Assembly: GCA_964390645.1 (NCBI GenBank)
Contig: CAYMLL010000003.1
Location: 10,737-74,736, forward strand
DNA from: CAYMLL01 sp964390645
GTDB taxonomy: Bacteria; Planctomycetota; UBA8108
Length of the DNA: 64,000 nt
Direction: 5' to 3'
Shown piece by piece: positions 1 through 9,269 of the stretch (its first letter is position 1; each line of letters opens with the position of its first letter). The position numbers were made by a program, and so were the translations under genes. The notes under the pieces were generated by a model that saw nothing but the letters and a program-made list of their open reading frames with translations, searched no databases and had not been told where the DNA came from.

Positions 1-3000
1 CGTGCGATGATGCACCCGGGCCACCGGAATCCGGACTTCATCGGCCCGTCCGGACCGGTCGACACCGGGCTCTCCCTGGTGTCGGTTCGCGGGGTCGACG
101 GACGGCCGATTGCCGTTCTCGGCAACTACTCGATGCACTACTTCGGCGTCGGGGGCGGTCTGTCGCCGGACTTCTGCGGGCTCTTCGCCAGGCGCATCGC
201 CGCCCGCTTCGCGCCGGGGCACGACGACTTCGTCGGCCTGCTGTCACAGGGCACCAGTGGTGACCTGCACTGGATGGACTACAGCCGTCCGCGGCGATCC
301 GTGGGCATCGGCGAATATACCGAGGGGCTCGTCGACCTCGCCCTTCAGTCGCTGAAGACGATTCGCTACCGGCGTCGGGCGCCCATCCGGATGAAGGAGC
401 GGCGCCTCCAGCTTGGCCGTCGACTGCCGGACGCCGCACGTCTCGAGTGGGCGCGGAGGACGCTGCCGGACCGCTCGAAGCGACCGCAAGACCGACCTCA
501 GGTCTACGCGGAGCAGGCTTTCTTCATCGACGAGAACCCCACCGAGGAGATCGTCCTGCAGGCCCTCCGGGTCGGAGGGCTCGGCATGACCGCGATTCCC
601 TGCGAGGTCTACGGGCTCACCGGCCTGGAGCTCAAGGCTCGCAGTCCGCTGCAGCCCACCTTCAACCTCGAGCTCGCCAACGGTGCGGCTGGCTACATCC
701 CTCCGCCGGAGCAGCATTCGCTCGGCGGCTACACGACATGGCCGGCGCGCACCGCCGGTCTCGAGGTCGCAGCCGAGCCGAAGATTCTCGAGACCGTCCT
801 CGGTCTGCTCGAGGACGTGTCCGGAGAGACTCGCCGTGAGCCGCCGATCGCGCACGGGGTGTACGCGGCGACCATTCTGCGCGAGAAGCCTCTCGCCTAC
901 TTCCGTCTCGAGGGGTTTCGCGGTCCGCTTCTCCTGGACTCGAGCGGCAACGGCCGGCACGCGACCAGCACGATGCGAGTCGCGTTTCACCTCCGCGGCC
1001 CCGGATCGAGGGCATTTTCGCTGCAGAGGGTCAATCGCTGTGTGCATCTCGCGGGCGGGCACGTCGTGGCGAAGGGGCTCTCCGCGTCCGGCGATCGGTC
1101 GCTCGAGATGTGGTTCTGGAACGGTCTGCCCGGAAACGCTCGGGAGGTCCCGGGAACGCTGTTCCGGCACGGTGGGGACGAGCTGCGTATCGAGCGCGGG
1201 GGCGATTCTCGCTCCGGAAGGCTCGCCTTCGGGGACCATCGCGGAGCCACGCCGATCGCGCCGAAGACCTGGAATCACGTCGTGTTCGCGCGCGCGTCCG
1301 GCCGCTCGATCGTGTACCTCAACGGTCGCGTCGAGATCGAGGACGCGTCCCCTCGGCCCCGGCAGAGCCCGTCCGTGCTGACGATCGGCGCGGGGGAGGA
1401 TCCGTCGTCGAGCTTCGAGGGGAAGATCGACGAGGTGTCCTTCTTCGGACGCGCTCTGACGCCGAGTGACGTGGCACGCCACCACGCGATCTCCGGCATC
1501 GAGGCGCCGAAGCCCCCGCCGTCGCCGTCCGGGTTCCTCGAGAAGCCGTCGGAAGCCGCCGACCTCGAGCGTACGTCCGCGGCGCTTCTGGAGTCGAGAC
1601 CGCGAGCGTACTGGTCGTTCGTCGGGCCTCGGGGAGCGCGCGACGCCAGCGGCAACGGGCACGAGGTGAGGCTCGAGGAGGGTGCGGGCCCGAGAAGGCC
1701 GGGCTCGCAGGACGCGAGCTTCTCCGGCGGTCGCATGCTGACGACGATCGACCAGCCCGGCGATCGCTACAGTGTCGAGATGTGGTTCTTCAACCACCTT
1801 TCGAACACGGCGCGCCCGGTGACCGGGTACTTCTTCTCCCGCGGTGTCGTCGATGCCGCAGGCGCTCCGGGCGAGCATCTCGGCATCGGCGGAACTTACA
1901 GCCACTCCGGGCGACTGATCGTCTTCAACGGCAACGCACGGAACGAGGTGCTCGCCGGCAAGACCTACATCCCTCCTCGCACGTGGAATCACGTCGTGCT
2001 CGTGCGTGACGGCGATCAGGTGCGTGTCCACCTCAACGGTCGCGTCGAGCCGGAGATTGCCGGCAAGCTTGTCGGCACCTACCCGCGCGAGGGAAGAGCG
2101 AGCATCCTCATCGGCGGTCGCAACGACGGCTTCGCGAACTTCCGGGGCGCGCTCGAGCAGATCGCGGTCTACGGTCGGCCGCTGACATCTCGGGAGGCGC
2201 GCGCCCACTTCCTCGCCTCGGGGCTCGAGTCGGTCGACGAGCCGGCCGCTGCTTCGTTGTCCAGGTCGCCCTCGTCGCCGCCGAGGTCGGCCGAGGAGAC
2301 GCTGCGCGCGACACGCGTTCGCAGGGGCTTTCGCCTCGAGATCGTCGCGGCGGAGCCGCTCGTCGTCGATCCGGTGGCGATCGACTGGGACGCTGCCGGC
2401 CGGCTCTGGGTCGTCGAGATGGCCGACTATCCCTACGGCATGGACGGGAAGGGAGAGGCGGGGGGGCGGGTGCGGTTTCTCGAGGACGGTGATGGCGACG
2501 GTCGATACGATCGCTCGACGCTCTTCGCGGACGGCCTGAGCTTCCCGACCGGCATCATGGCGTGGCGACGGGGCGTGCTCGTCACGGCCGCCCCGGACAT
2601 CCTCTACCTCGAGGACACGGACGGCGACGGGAGCGCGGATCGTCGCGACGTCCTCTACACCGGCTTCCTGCCCGGCAACCAGCAGCTGCGTGTCAACGGT
2701 CCACGCTGGGGCCTCGACAACTGGATCCACTGCGCCAGTGGCGGGCATCATGCGGGCTACGGGAAGGATCGGCGGGTGCGCTCGCTGCGCAGCGGCACGG
2801 AGACCCTGCTCGGCAGTCGCGATCTCCGCATCCGGCCGGACGACGGGCTCCTCGAGCCGCAGTCGGGTCCGTCGCAGTTCGGTCGCGTTCGCGACGACTG
2901 GGGAAACTGGTTCGGTGTCCAGAATAGCCGGCCGCTGTGGCACTACGTGCTCGCCGACCGCTACGCCCGGCGCAATCCGCACGTGCCGGCGCCGGACGCG

Positions 3001-5112
3001 AGGAGCCTGATCCGTGGCGTCAGCCCGACGCTCTATCCGGCGAAGACGCCTCAGAAGCGCTATCACAGCTTCGGCGACGCGACCCGGTTCACGTCCGGGT
3101 GCGGTCCGAGCATCTACCGCGACGAGCTCCTCTTCGCGCGTGGCGAGCAGACGCACGGATTCACCTGCGACCCGTTTCACGGTCTCGTACAGCACAGCGT
3201 CCTGACGTCGGACGGGGCGAGCTTCGAGGCAGTCGCGGACACGCGGTCGGGAGAGCACGACTTCTTTGCGTCGACCGACCGCTGGTGTCGACCGGTGATG
3301 ACGAGAACCGGCCCGGATGGCGCGCTGTGGATCGTCGACATGTACCGGTACATGATCGAGCACCCTGACTGGCTGCCGGCCGTGGGCAAGGAAGAGCTGC
3401 GCTCGTTCTATCGCTCCGGTGACGATCGAGGGCGTATCTACCGCATCGTTCCCGCCGGCGCGGCCGCACGACGGGCTCCGGTCCTGGCACGCGATGCGCC
3501 GGGCGAGCTCGTCGAGAGGCTCGGCGACCCCGCCGGGCCGGTCCGCGACCTGGCCCATCGCCTCCTTGTCGAGAGGAAGGACCCCCGGCTCGCGGCGGTG
3601 CTCGAGACGATGGCGCTCGACGACCGACGACCGCTGGCGCGGCTTCACGCCCTGTCGGTGCTCGACGGCATGGACGCGTTGACGGAGCGCGTGGTTCTCG
3701 CGAAGCTCGACGACGAGGACCCGCGGATCGTACGACACGCGTTGATCGTCGCGGAGCCCTTCGGCGGGTCGGTTGCCGTCGTCTCGAAGGCGGCACGTCT
3801 TGTGAGCAGTGACGACGGCGCTCTGCGTCTTCAGCTCGCGCACACGCTCGGCGAGTGGAGCGGCCCGCGTGCGGGGCGAGCGCTCGGATACCTGGCGGTT
3901 CGGGACCACGCCGATTCGTGGGTGCGCGCGGCGATTCTGAGCTCCGCCGTCCAGCACCAGGTGGAGATCGCTCGGGTGGTCGCGCGGGACAGCGGCGGCA
4001 GCCTGCGCGAGCTGGCGTCGCCGCTGCTGTCGCTGGCTCTGCGGACGGACAGGGTCGGCGTCGTCCGCGAGCTGCTCGAGCCCGTCGTCGCCGCCGGACC
4101 CGCGGGTCTCGGGACCTGGCAGCTCGAGGCGCTCGCGCATCTCCTCGCGGCCGTCGATGCGGCCGGCACGTCTCTGCAGGAGCTCGTGACGAAGGACTCG
4201 ACGCTCGGCCCCCTCGTCGATCGCGTGCGAGAGGTCACGGAGGCCGCGTACGGGCACCTTCTGTCGAAGGAGCGCCCGGAGGACCTCCGGATCGCCGCGA
4301 TCTCGCTGCTCGGCAGGAGTGAGTCGAGCAGAGATCGGGACCGTCGCATGCTCACGGATCTGCTCGAGCGTGCGTCCTCCAGCACCGAGCAGGTCGCAGC
4401 GGTGTCGCGACTGCGTGAGATCGGCGGCGATGCGAGGCCGCTGTTCACGTCCTGGAGCTCGTACGTCCCGGACGTGCGTTCCGCCGTCGTGGGTGCCGTG
4501 CTGTCACGACCGGGGTGGACGAGAGCGCTGATCGACGCGGTCGGCTCGGGAGCGATCCCGGTGTCGAGCCTGACGCCGGCGGAGCGTCAGCGGCTGGTCT
4601 CGCTGGGCGATCGAGGGCTCGCGGCGAGGGCGCGCGGCGTCCTGGCGGTCGAGCCGTCGACCGACCGGGCGGAGCTGGTCGCTGCCCTGCGGCCGGCGAT
4701 CGGCCTCAACGGGATTTCGAGCGCCGGCCGGGCGATCTTCGAGAGGCGCTGCGGAACCTGCCACGAGCTCGGCGGTGTCGGCAAGGCGATCGGCCCCGAC
4801 CTCCGTGCGCTCACGGATCGCTCCGGCGAGGCGCTCCTGGAGGCGATCGTCCGGCCGAACGTCGCGGTCGAACCCCGCTACCTCGCGTACACGGCCGTGC
4901 TGGGCTCCGGGGAGGCGGTCCACGGGATGGTCGTCGCCGAGACCGCGAACAGTCTCATCCTGCAGCTCGCGGACGGCATGCGTAGAACGCTGCTGCGCGG
5001 CGACGTCGCGTCGCTCGAGTCGACCGAGCAGTCGTTCATGCCCGAAGGTCTCGAGGCCGACCTGACGCTGCGCGACATGGCGGACCTGCTCGCGTTTCTG
5101 CAGCGGGAATGA
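1..5112 (+). CDS. Multidomain ceramidase-like / LamG / PVC-heme protein (5' truncated)
   Basis: The frame is open from base 1, so the N terminus lies outside the window; the first internal Met is at base 7. Counting from that Met, residues 1-280 resemble the N-terminal domain of neutral ceramidases. Two LamG/concanavalin-like domains follow (about 286-498 and 527-742), each with a DxSGNGH-type motif and a WNHVV strand. Next come a PVC-type membrane-bound dehydrogenase propeller (about 765-1150, with repeated DxDGDG loops), a HEAT-like helical stretch (about 1158-1545), and a C-terminal heme domain with CGTCH at 1582-1586. That order from the propeller on is typical of planctomycete secreted cytochromes thought to oxidise sugars. 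The domain order is seen; the substrate is unknown. It converges on the sulfatase gene with 36 bp between stops. Confidence 0.85.
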   Translation, partial: RAMMHPGHRNPDFIGPSGPVDTGLSLVSVRGVDGRPIAVLGNYSMHYFGVGGGLSPDFCGLFARRIAARFAPGHDDFVGLLSQGTSGDLHWMDYSRPRRSVGIGEYTEGLVDLALQSLKTIRYRRRAPIRMKERRLQLGRRLPDAARLEWARRTLPDRSKRPQDRPQVYAEQAFFIDENPTEEIVLQALRVGGLGMTAIPCEVYGLTGLELKARSPLQPTFNLELANGAAGYIPPPEQHSLGGYTTWPARTAGLEVAAEPKILETVLGLLEDVSGETRREPPIAHGVYAATILREKPLAYFRLEGFRGPLLLDSSGNGRHATSTMRVAFHLRGPGSRAFSLQRVNRCVHLAGGHVVAKGLSASGDRSLEMWFWNGLPGNAREVPGTLFRHGGDELRIERGGDSRSGRLAFGDHRGATPIAPKTWNHVVFARASGRSIVYLNGRVEIEDASPRPRQSPSVLTIGAGEDPSSSFEGKIDEVSFFGRALTPSDVARHHAISGIEAPKPPPSPSGFLEKPSEAADLERTSAALLESRPRAYWSFVGPRGARDASGNGHEVRLEEGAGPRRPGSQDASFSGGRMLTTIDQPGDRYSVEMWFFNHLSNTARPVTGYFFSRGVVDAAGAPGEHLGIGGTYSHSGRLIVFNGNARNEVLAGKTYIPPRTWNHVVLVRDGDQVRVHLNGRVEPEIAGKLVGTYPREGRASILIGGRNDGFANFRGALEQIAVYGRPLTSREARAHFLASGLESVDEPAAASLSRSPSSPPRSAEETLRATRVRRGFRLEIVAAEPLVVDPVAIDWDAAGRLWVVEMADYPYGMDGKGEAGGRVRFLEDGDGDGRYDRSTLFADGLSFPTGIMAWRRGVLVTAAPDILYLEDTDGDGSADRRDVLYTGFLPGNQQLRVNGPRWGLDNWIHCASGGHHAGYGKDRRVRSLRSGTETLLGSRDLRIRPDDGLLEPQSGPSQFGRVRDDWGNWFGVQNSRPLWHYVLADRYARRNPHVPAPDARSLIRGVSPTLYPAKTPQKRYHSFGDATRFTSGCGPSIYRDELLFARGEQTHGFTCDPFHGLVQHSVLTSDGASFEAVADTRSGEHDFFASTDRWCRPVMTRTGPDGALWIVDMYRYMIEHPDWLPAVGKEELRSFYRSGDDRGRIYRIVPAGAAARRAPVLARDAPGELVERLGDPAGPVRDLAHRLLVERKDPRLAAVLETMALDDRRPLARLHALSVLDGMDALTERVVLAKLDDEDPRIVRHALIVAEPFGGSVAVVSKAARLVSSDDGALRLQLAHTLGEWSGPRAGRALGYLAVRDHADSWVRAAILSSAVQHQVEIARVVARDSGGSLRELASPLLSLALRTDRVGVVRELLEPVVAAGPAGLGTWQLEALAHLLAAVDAAGTSLQELVTKDSTLGPLVDRVREVTEAAYGHLLSKERPEDLRIAAISLLGRSESSRDRDRRMLTDLLERASSSTEQVAAVSRLREIGGDARPLFTSWSSYVPDVRSAVVGAVLSRPGWTRALIDAVGSGAIPVSSLTPAERQRLVSLGDRGLAARARGVLAVEPSTDRAELVAALRPAIGLNGISSAGRAIFERRCGTCHELGGVGKAIGPDLRALTDRSGEALLEAIVRPNVAVEPRYLAYTAVLGSGEAVHGMVVAETANSLILQLADGMRRTLLRGDVASLESTEQSFMPEGLEADLTLRDMADLLAFLQRE

Positions 5113-5148
5113 CGCTGCAGCGCGTCCGGCGGACCCTCTCTGCCGGGA

Positions 5149-6570
5149 TCACTCCTCGTTCGACGACCGGGACGGTCGGTAGAGGTGCTCGCCGCGCCGC
5201 GCGGCGGTGAGCGCCCGCGGCGTGTCCTGCGGCGCGCCCGGATCTCCCTGCTCCTTCATCCACCGGTCGAGCTCCGCGGCGAGGCGCGTCTTGACGTCGG
5301 CGAGCGACGCGTCGTCGGCGAGGTCCACCATCTCGTAGGGATCGTCGCTGGTGCGGTAGAGCTGCTCGCCCGGCCGGTGCATGTAGCGTTTGACCAGCCG
5401 GTAGGTGTGCGGGCTGCTCCAGGAGTTTCGCACCCAGGTCGCCCAGTAGGGGTTGTTCAGCTTGCCGTCACCCGACCAGCCCATCAGGTGCTTCTCGATG
5501 TAGATCTCCGACGGGCGCAGGTTGCGGATGTAGCGGTACTCGCCGTCGGTCACCGTGCGGATTGGGTACGGAGGACCCTCCGGGACGTTGTTGTGCATGC
5601 CGTACGCGTACCGGCGGTGAGTCGTCGCCTTGCCGAGGAGAACCGGGAGGAAGCTCGCGCCGTCGAGCGCCTTCACGGGTGTCTCGGCGCCGGCGGCCTC
5701 CAGGAGTGTCGGCAAGACGTCGGCGTACTGCACGAGCGCGTCACTGCGTCTGCCGGCGGTGATCTTGCCCGGCCAGCGTGCGACGAGGGCGGTGTGGACT
5801 CCCGTGTCCCAGTTCGTCCACTTGCAGCCCGGGAACTGCGCCCCTTGCTCCGAGGAGAACAGGACGAGCGTCCTGTCGGCCCGTCCCGATGCGTCGAGCG
5901 CCGCGAGAATTTCTCCGACCTGTCCGTCCATGTACGTGATCTCGGCGAGGTAGCGGCCGAAGGCCTCGCGCGTGCGCGGAGTGTCCGCGATGTTCGGCGG
6001 CAGACGGATCTTCCCGGGCGGGTACCTCGACGGATCGCCCATCACCCAGGGTACGTGCGGCTCGACGAGGGCTACGACGAGGCAGAACGGCTGCTCCGGG
6101 TTGCGGCTCATGAACTCGCGGATGCCGGCGACGTCGTGCTTTCTCGTCGGATCGCGCACACAGTTCGGATCGAAGCCGGAGACCTTCTCGAACGGGAAGG
6201 AGCTCGCGGGCTTGACGTGCACCTTTCCCGCGAGTCCGGTGCGGTAGCCCAGAGCGCGTAGCCGGTGCGGTACGCTTCTTGTCACCGCTCGGCTCGCCGA
6301 GTGGTTCCATGCGCAGCCGTTGCGCATCGGGTACTGCCCGGTGTAGAGCTCGGCGCGACAGGGCTGGCACATCGCTTCGCAGAGATAGGCGCGGTTGAAG
6401 GTCAGGCCCTGCGACGCGAGCCGATCGATGCTCGGAGTGCGCGCGTTCTCGCCGCCGTAGAGCGGCAGGTCGCTGTGGGTGCAGTCATCGGCGAGGACGA
6501 TCAGCACGTCGGGACGCTCGGCGGTGTGCGCGAACGCGCCCAGCAGCGAGACCGTTGCGGTCGCGAACAG
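5149..6570 (-). CDS. Type I sulfatase (5' end lost in assembly gap)
   Basis: Formylglycine-dependent sulfatase, probably exported and desulfating a polysaccharide or small sulfate ester. The N-terminal DVLIVLADD strand and the active-site signature CQPCR followed by AELYTG are present (Cys codon 6367-6369). The Cys, Pro and Arg of the CxPxR core are kept, but the usual Ser/Ala after Pro is Cys. A GK-V-H-K motif, EPHVPW and a C-terminal domain with LYRTSDDPYEMVDLADD match the family. The residues before the domain look like the end of a signal peptide. The start codon is not visible: a purine-rich GAGGGGAG sits just upstream of the 41-base gap, so the start is probably inside it. It is the last gene of a minus-strand operon after the MFS transporter. 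An organophosphate or phosphonate ester is an alternative substrate class for this superfamily. Confidence 0.88.
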   Translation of the reverse strand: MFATATVSLLGAFAHTAERPDVLIVLADDCTHSDLPLYGGENARTPSIDRLASQGLTFNRAYLCEAMCQPCRAELYTGQYPMRNGCAWNHSASRAVTRSVPHRLRALGYRTGLAGKVHVKPASSFPFEKVSGFDPNCVRDPTRKHDVAGIREFMSRNPEQPFCLVVALVEPHVPWVMGDPSRYPPGKIRLPPNIADTPRTREAFGRYLAEITYMDGQVGEILAALDASGRADRTLVLFSSEQGAQFPGCKWTNWDTGVHTALVARWPGKITAGRRSDALVQYADVLPTLLEAAGAETPVKALDGASFLPVLLGKATTHRRYAYGMHNNVPEGPPYPIRTVTDGEYRYIRNLRPSEIYIEKHLMGWSGDGKLNNPYWATWVRNSWSSPHTYRLVKRYMHRPGEQLYRTSDDPYEMVDLADDASLADVKTRLAAELDRWMKEQGDPGAPQDTPRALTAARRGEHLYRPSRSSNEE

Positions 6571-6571
6571 T

Positions 6572-6612
6572 NNNNNNNNNNNNNNNNNNNNNNNNNNNNN
6601 NNNNNNNNNNNN
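6572..6612. other. Assembly gap of 41 N
   Basis: Run of 41 undetermined bases. It falls at the 5' end of the sulfatase gene and probably hides its start codon and the beginning of the signal peptide. Confidence 0.99.
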
Positions 6613-6671
6613 CGTCTCCCCTCGACTCTCCTGGTGGCGGCGGAGCCAGCTTGCACGCCGACCGGGCCGCG

Positions 6672-7952
6672 CTAGCGGCGCACGAACGGGGCGATGACCG
6701 CGCCGGTGAAGCACGCGGCCGCGACGATCGGGAAGACGATTGAAGTGTCGTGTGTCGTCTTGATCACCCAGCCGATGAGCGGTCCGCCGAGCCCCGCGAA
6801 GAAGTACGCGGACGCGTTCATCACTCCCGTCCCCGTTCCCACGCGCGTGCGACCGAGAAGATCCGGAACCAGCGCCCAGAACGACGCCTGAGGACCGTAC
6901 GCGAAGAACCCGCAGAGGAACAGCACGACGATTCCGATGACCCGGCTGTCCGCCGGGACGAACCACATCGTCATCGAGGCCGCCGCCGCGAACGACAGGA
7001 ACAGCGTGATGCCGGGCCAGCGCCTCGAGCGAAACAGGCGGTCCGAGAGCCAGCCGTTGGTGAACGCGCCGAGTGCCATGCCGACCGGCAGCGCGACGGT
7101 GACCCACTTCCCCGCCGGGTCACCCTTGAATCCTTCTCCGAGAAAGTGGACCGGCACCCACGTGAGGAGTCCGTAACGAGCCATGCTCTGGAAGCCGATA
7201 GCGACCGATGCGGTCATGAAGCGACCGTTGCCGAGGACCCGGGCGTACCTGCGCAGGGATCGCTCCTCCACCGGGACCGGGTCCTTGTCCGGGTTCCCGT
7301 CAGGCGGAGTCTCCCTGTTCGCCTCGTCCTCGTGCGGTCGCTCCGGGCGGTCCCGGACGACGACGAAGTACACGACGCCGCCGAGGAGAAGGAGCAGCAC
7401 GGGGAGGCGGAAGATCCAGCGCCAGTCGAGCGCGAGCCACTCGACGATCAGCAGAGCCGTGACGAACGACAGCACCGACGACATTCCCGCGGCGAAGAGG
7501 TAGAGACCGTAGACCTTTCCACGCTCGGTCTCCGGCCACCAGTTCGACAGCACCCGGCTGCCGGGCGCCCATCCCATCGACTGTGCGTAGCCGTTGGCTC
7601 CCCACGGGATGAGGAGCGCGAGCAGCCCGCCGGCGAAGCTGACGACCCAGTTGAGCGCGCAGGAGAGGACCGCTCCCAGGCTCATCATCCGCCGTCCGCC
7701 GAAGCGGTCGCCGAGGTTGCCGTTGATCGCCTGGCCGATCGCGTACATCCAGAGAAACGCGGCGCTCACCCAGCCGAGGACGGCCTCGTCGATACCGAGC
7801 TCGTTCTTGATTCCCGGGATCGCGAAGCCGAACGACTGTCTCCCCGTGTAGTAGAAGAGGTAGCAGAACATCGTCGCGAAGAGGACGACCCATCGCATTC
7901 TGTGCGAGCCGCCGTGATCGCTGTCCGCGTACGGCGGTGCCGGGTCGCTCAT
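6672..7952 (-). CDS. MFS transporter, organophosphate:phosphate antiporter (OPA) type
   Basis: Inner-membrane major facilitator of 426 residues with about twelve hydrophobic segments. The first half contains YYTGRQSFGFAIPGIKNELG and the NLGDRFGGRRMM loop between TM2 and TM3. Both resemble the GlpT/UhpT group, which exchanges phosphorylated organic compounds for phosphate. A charged central loop (about 200-230, rich in Glu, Asp and Pro) separates the two six-helix halves. The ATG overlaps the stop of the upstream dehydrogenase as ATGA, so translation is probably coupled. The sulfatase follows downstream. The cargo is not readable from sequence; the context suggests a sulfated or phosphorylated organic compound. 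Confidence 0.85.
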   Translation of the reverse strand: MSDPAPPYADSDHGGSHRMRWVVLFATMFCYLFYYTGRQSFGFAIPGIKNELGIDEAVLGWVSAAFLWMYAIGQAINGNLGDRFGGRRMMSLGAVLSCALNWVVSFAGGLLALLIPWGANGYAQSMGWAPGSRVLSNWWPETERGKVYGLYLFAAGMSSVLSFVTALLIVEWLALDWRWIFRLPVLLLLLGGVVYFVVVRDRPERPHEDEANRETPPDGNPDKDPVPVEERSLRRYARVLGNGRFMTASVAIGFQSMARYGLLTWVPVHFLGEGFKGDPAGKWVTVALPVGMALGAFTNGWLSDRLFRSRRWPGITLFLSFAAAASMTMWFVPADSRVIGIVVLFLCGFFAYGPQASFWALVPDLLGRTRVGTGTGVMNASAYFFAGLGGPLIGWVIKTTHDTSIVFPIVAAACFTGAVIAPFVRR

Positions 7953-9103
7953 GCGGGCGACCCGTCTTTCCAGGGAGTCACGGCGACGCGAAGGGGGCGC
8001 TCACCGATGGCGTGCCGGAAGGCCGACTCGACATCCGACAGCGAGAAGGTCTTCGACACGAGAGTCTTGAAGGGGTATCTCGCGTGGTTCTGTGCGAGGA
8101 ACTCGATCGCCGTGGACAGGTCCTCCGGCACGTAATTGTGGACGCCGCGGACGGTCACGAGGCGACGTACGACCGTCTCGGCGAGGATCGAGACCGGACG
8201 GTCGGGAAACACCGCACCGGCCCAGACGTAACACCCACCCACTCGCAGGAGGGGCAGGCCTCGCTCGATCGCGGCGGGATCGCCGGAGACCTCGATCGCG
8301 ATGTCGACTCCCCGGCCGTCCGTGACCCGGGCCACCGTCTTCTCGAGCTCGTCGTCGTTTTCGCCGGGGTCGATCTCGACCACTCGCGTGGCGCCGAAGG
8401 ACGGCGCCAGGGCGAGCCGTCGCGCGTCGGGATCCGCCGTGATCACCTCGCGGGCGCCGCGCCAGCGTGACATCGCGCCGGCGGTGAGCCCGAGCATGCC
8501 CGCGCCCTGGACGAGGACGACCGCGCCGGCCTCCATCCCCGCGGCCTCGATCCCCGCGGCCCGCAGCACGGCGGCGACGGTGGCGGTCGCACAGTTCGCG
8601 GGGCACGCGACGCGATCGTCGAGCGCCGGTGGCACGTGGACGATGGCCGTGCCGCGACGCAGGATGCAGTGGTCCGCGAGCCCGCCGCTGAGCGCGTGCG
8701 TGGCGTCGTCCTTCTCGTGGCCGTACTTGAAGAGATCGTCGCACTTCTGGGGAAGCCCCCTCGTGCAGCCGGCGCAGGTTCCGCAGCTCGCGGCGATCGA
8801 CCAGGTGACTCGATCGCCGACACGGACCTCCCTGCCGTCGAGGGCCGTCGCGGTCGAGCCGGCCCCTATCGCGGCGACCTCTGCGAGAATCTCGTGGCCG
8901 AGAATGGTCGGTGTCGGTGTCGATCGGCGACCGCGGTACGTGTGCAGGTCACTGCCGCAGAGAGTGCAGCAGAGGACGCGTGCCAGAATCTCGCCCTCGA
9001 CGAGCTCCGGCACCGGTCTGGTGAGCAGCTCGAGCGGAGCGCCCGGGGATCGAAACACGGCGGCCCGGGAGGAGGATTCGACCATCGACGACGCAGGCTC
9101 CAT
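7949..9103 (-). CDS. Zinc-dependent alcohol dehydrogenase, phosphonate-catabolism-associated type
   Basis: Medium-chain zinc alcohol dehydrogenase of 384 residues. Catalytic zinc ligands are Cys49 (CTLCGSD) and His70-Glu71 (LGHE). Structural zinc ligands are Cys107, Cys110, Cys113 and Cys121. The stretch GLPQKC...KYGHE, then LSGGLADHC, GTAIVHVP and CATATV, matches what I recall of the subfamily described as phosphonate-catabolism-associated alcohol dehydrogenases (TIGR03366). A Rossmann motif GAGMLGL supports NAD(P) use. I chose the ATG at 9103; an in-frame ATG at 9085 with GGAG upstream is equally possible. It is the first gene of the dehydrogenase-transporter-sulfatase operon. The zinc sites are seen; the subfamily is inferred from remembered motifs, and the real substrate is unknown. 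Confidence 0.85.
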   Translation of the reverse strand: MEPASSMVESSSRAAVFRSPGAPLELLTRPVPELVEGEILARVLCCTLCGSDLHTYRGRRSTPTPTILGHEILAEVAAIGAGSTATALDGREVRVGDRVTWSIAASCGTCAGCTRGLPQKCDDLFKYGHEKDDATHALSGGLADHCILRRGTAIVHVPPALDDRVACPANCATATVAAVLRAAGIEAAGMEAGAVVLVQGAGMLGLTAGAMSRWRGAREVITADPDARRLALAPSFGATRVVEIDPGENDDELEKTVARVTDGRGVDIAIEVSGDPAAIERGLPLLRVGGCYVWAGAVFPDRPVSILAETVVRRLVTVRGVHNYVPEDLSTAIEFLAQNHARYPFKTLVSKTFSLSDVESAFRHAIGERPLRVAVTPWKDGSPA

Positions 9104-9269
9104 CGAGGCGGACGGAAGACAACGGGGAAGGGACCGAGAGTCGGGCTTTTGTCGGTGCAAGTCAACACAGGGTCCGCGGGTGCCTCGGGGGGTGTATGCG
9201 CGACTCGCCACGCGTCGCGAGCTGCGACGACCATCGCGGGGTCCACGCAACCCGGCTCGGGAGCGAGAC

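Noticed and set aside
244..4257. Very long open frame on the minus strand opposite the ceramidase/heme protein
   Set aside because: Composition is Arg/Ala/Pro-rich with no recognisable domain; it is the antisense of a clear multidomain gene, as expected in G+C-rich DNA.
5149..7107. One 652-residue minus-strand protein spanning the N gap
   Set aside because: The part beyond the gap is the MFS gene read in a wrong frame; the sulfatase and MFS are separate genes.
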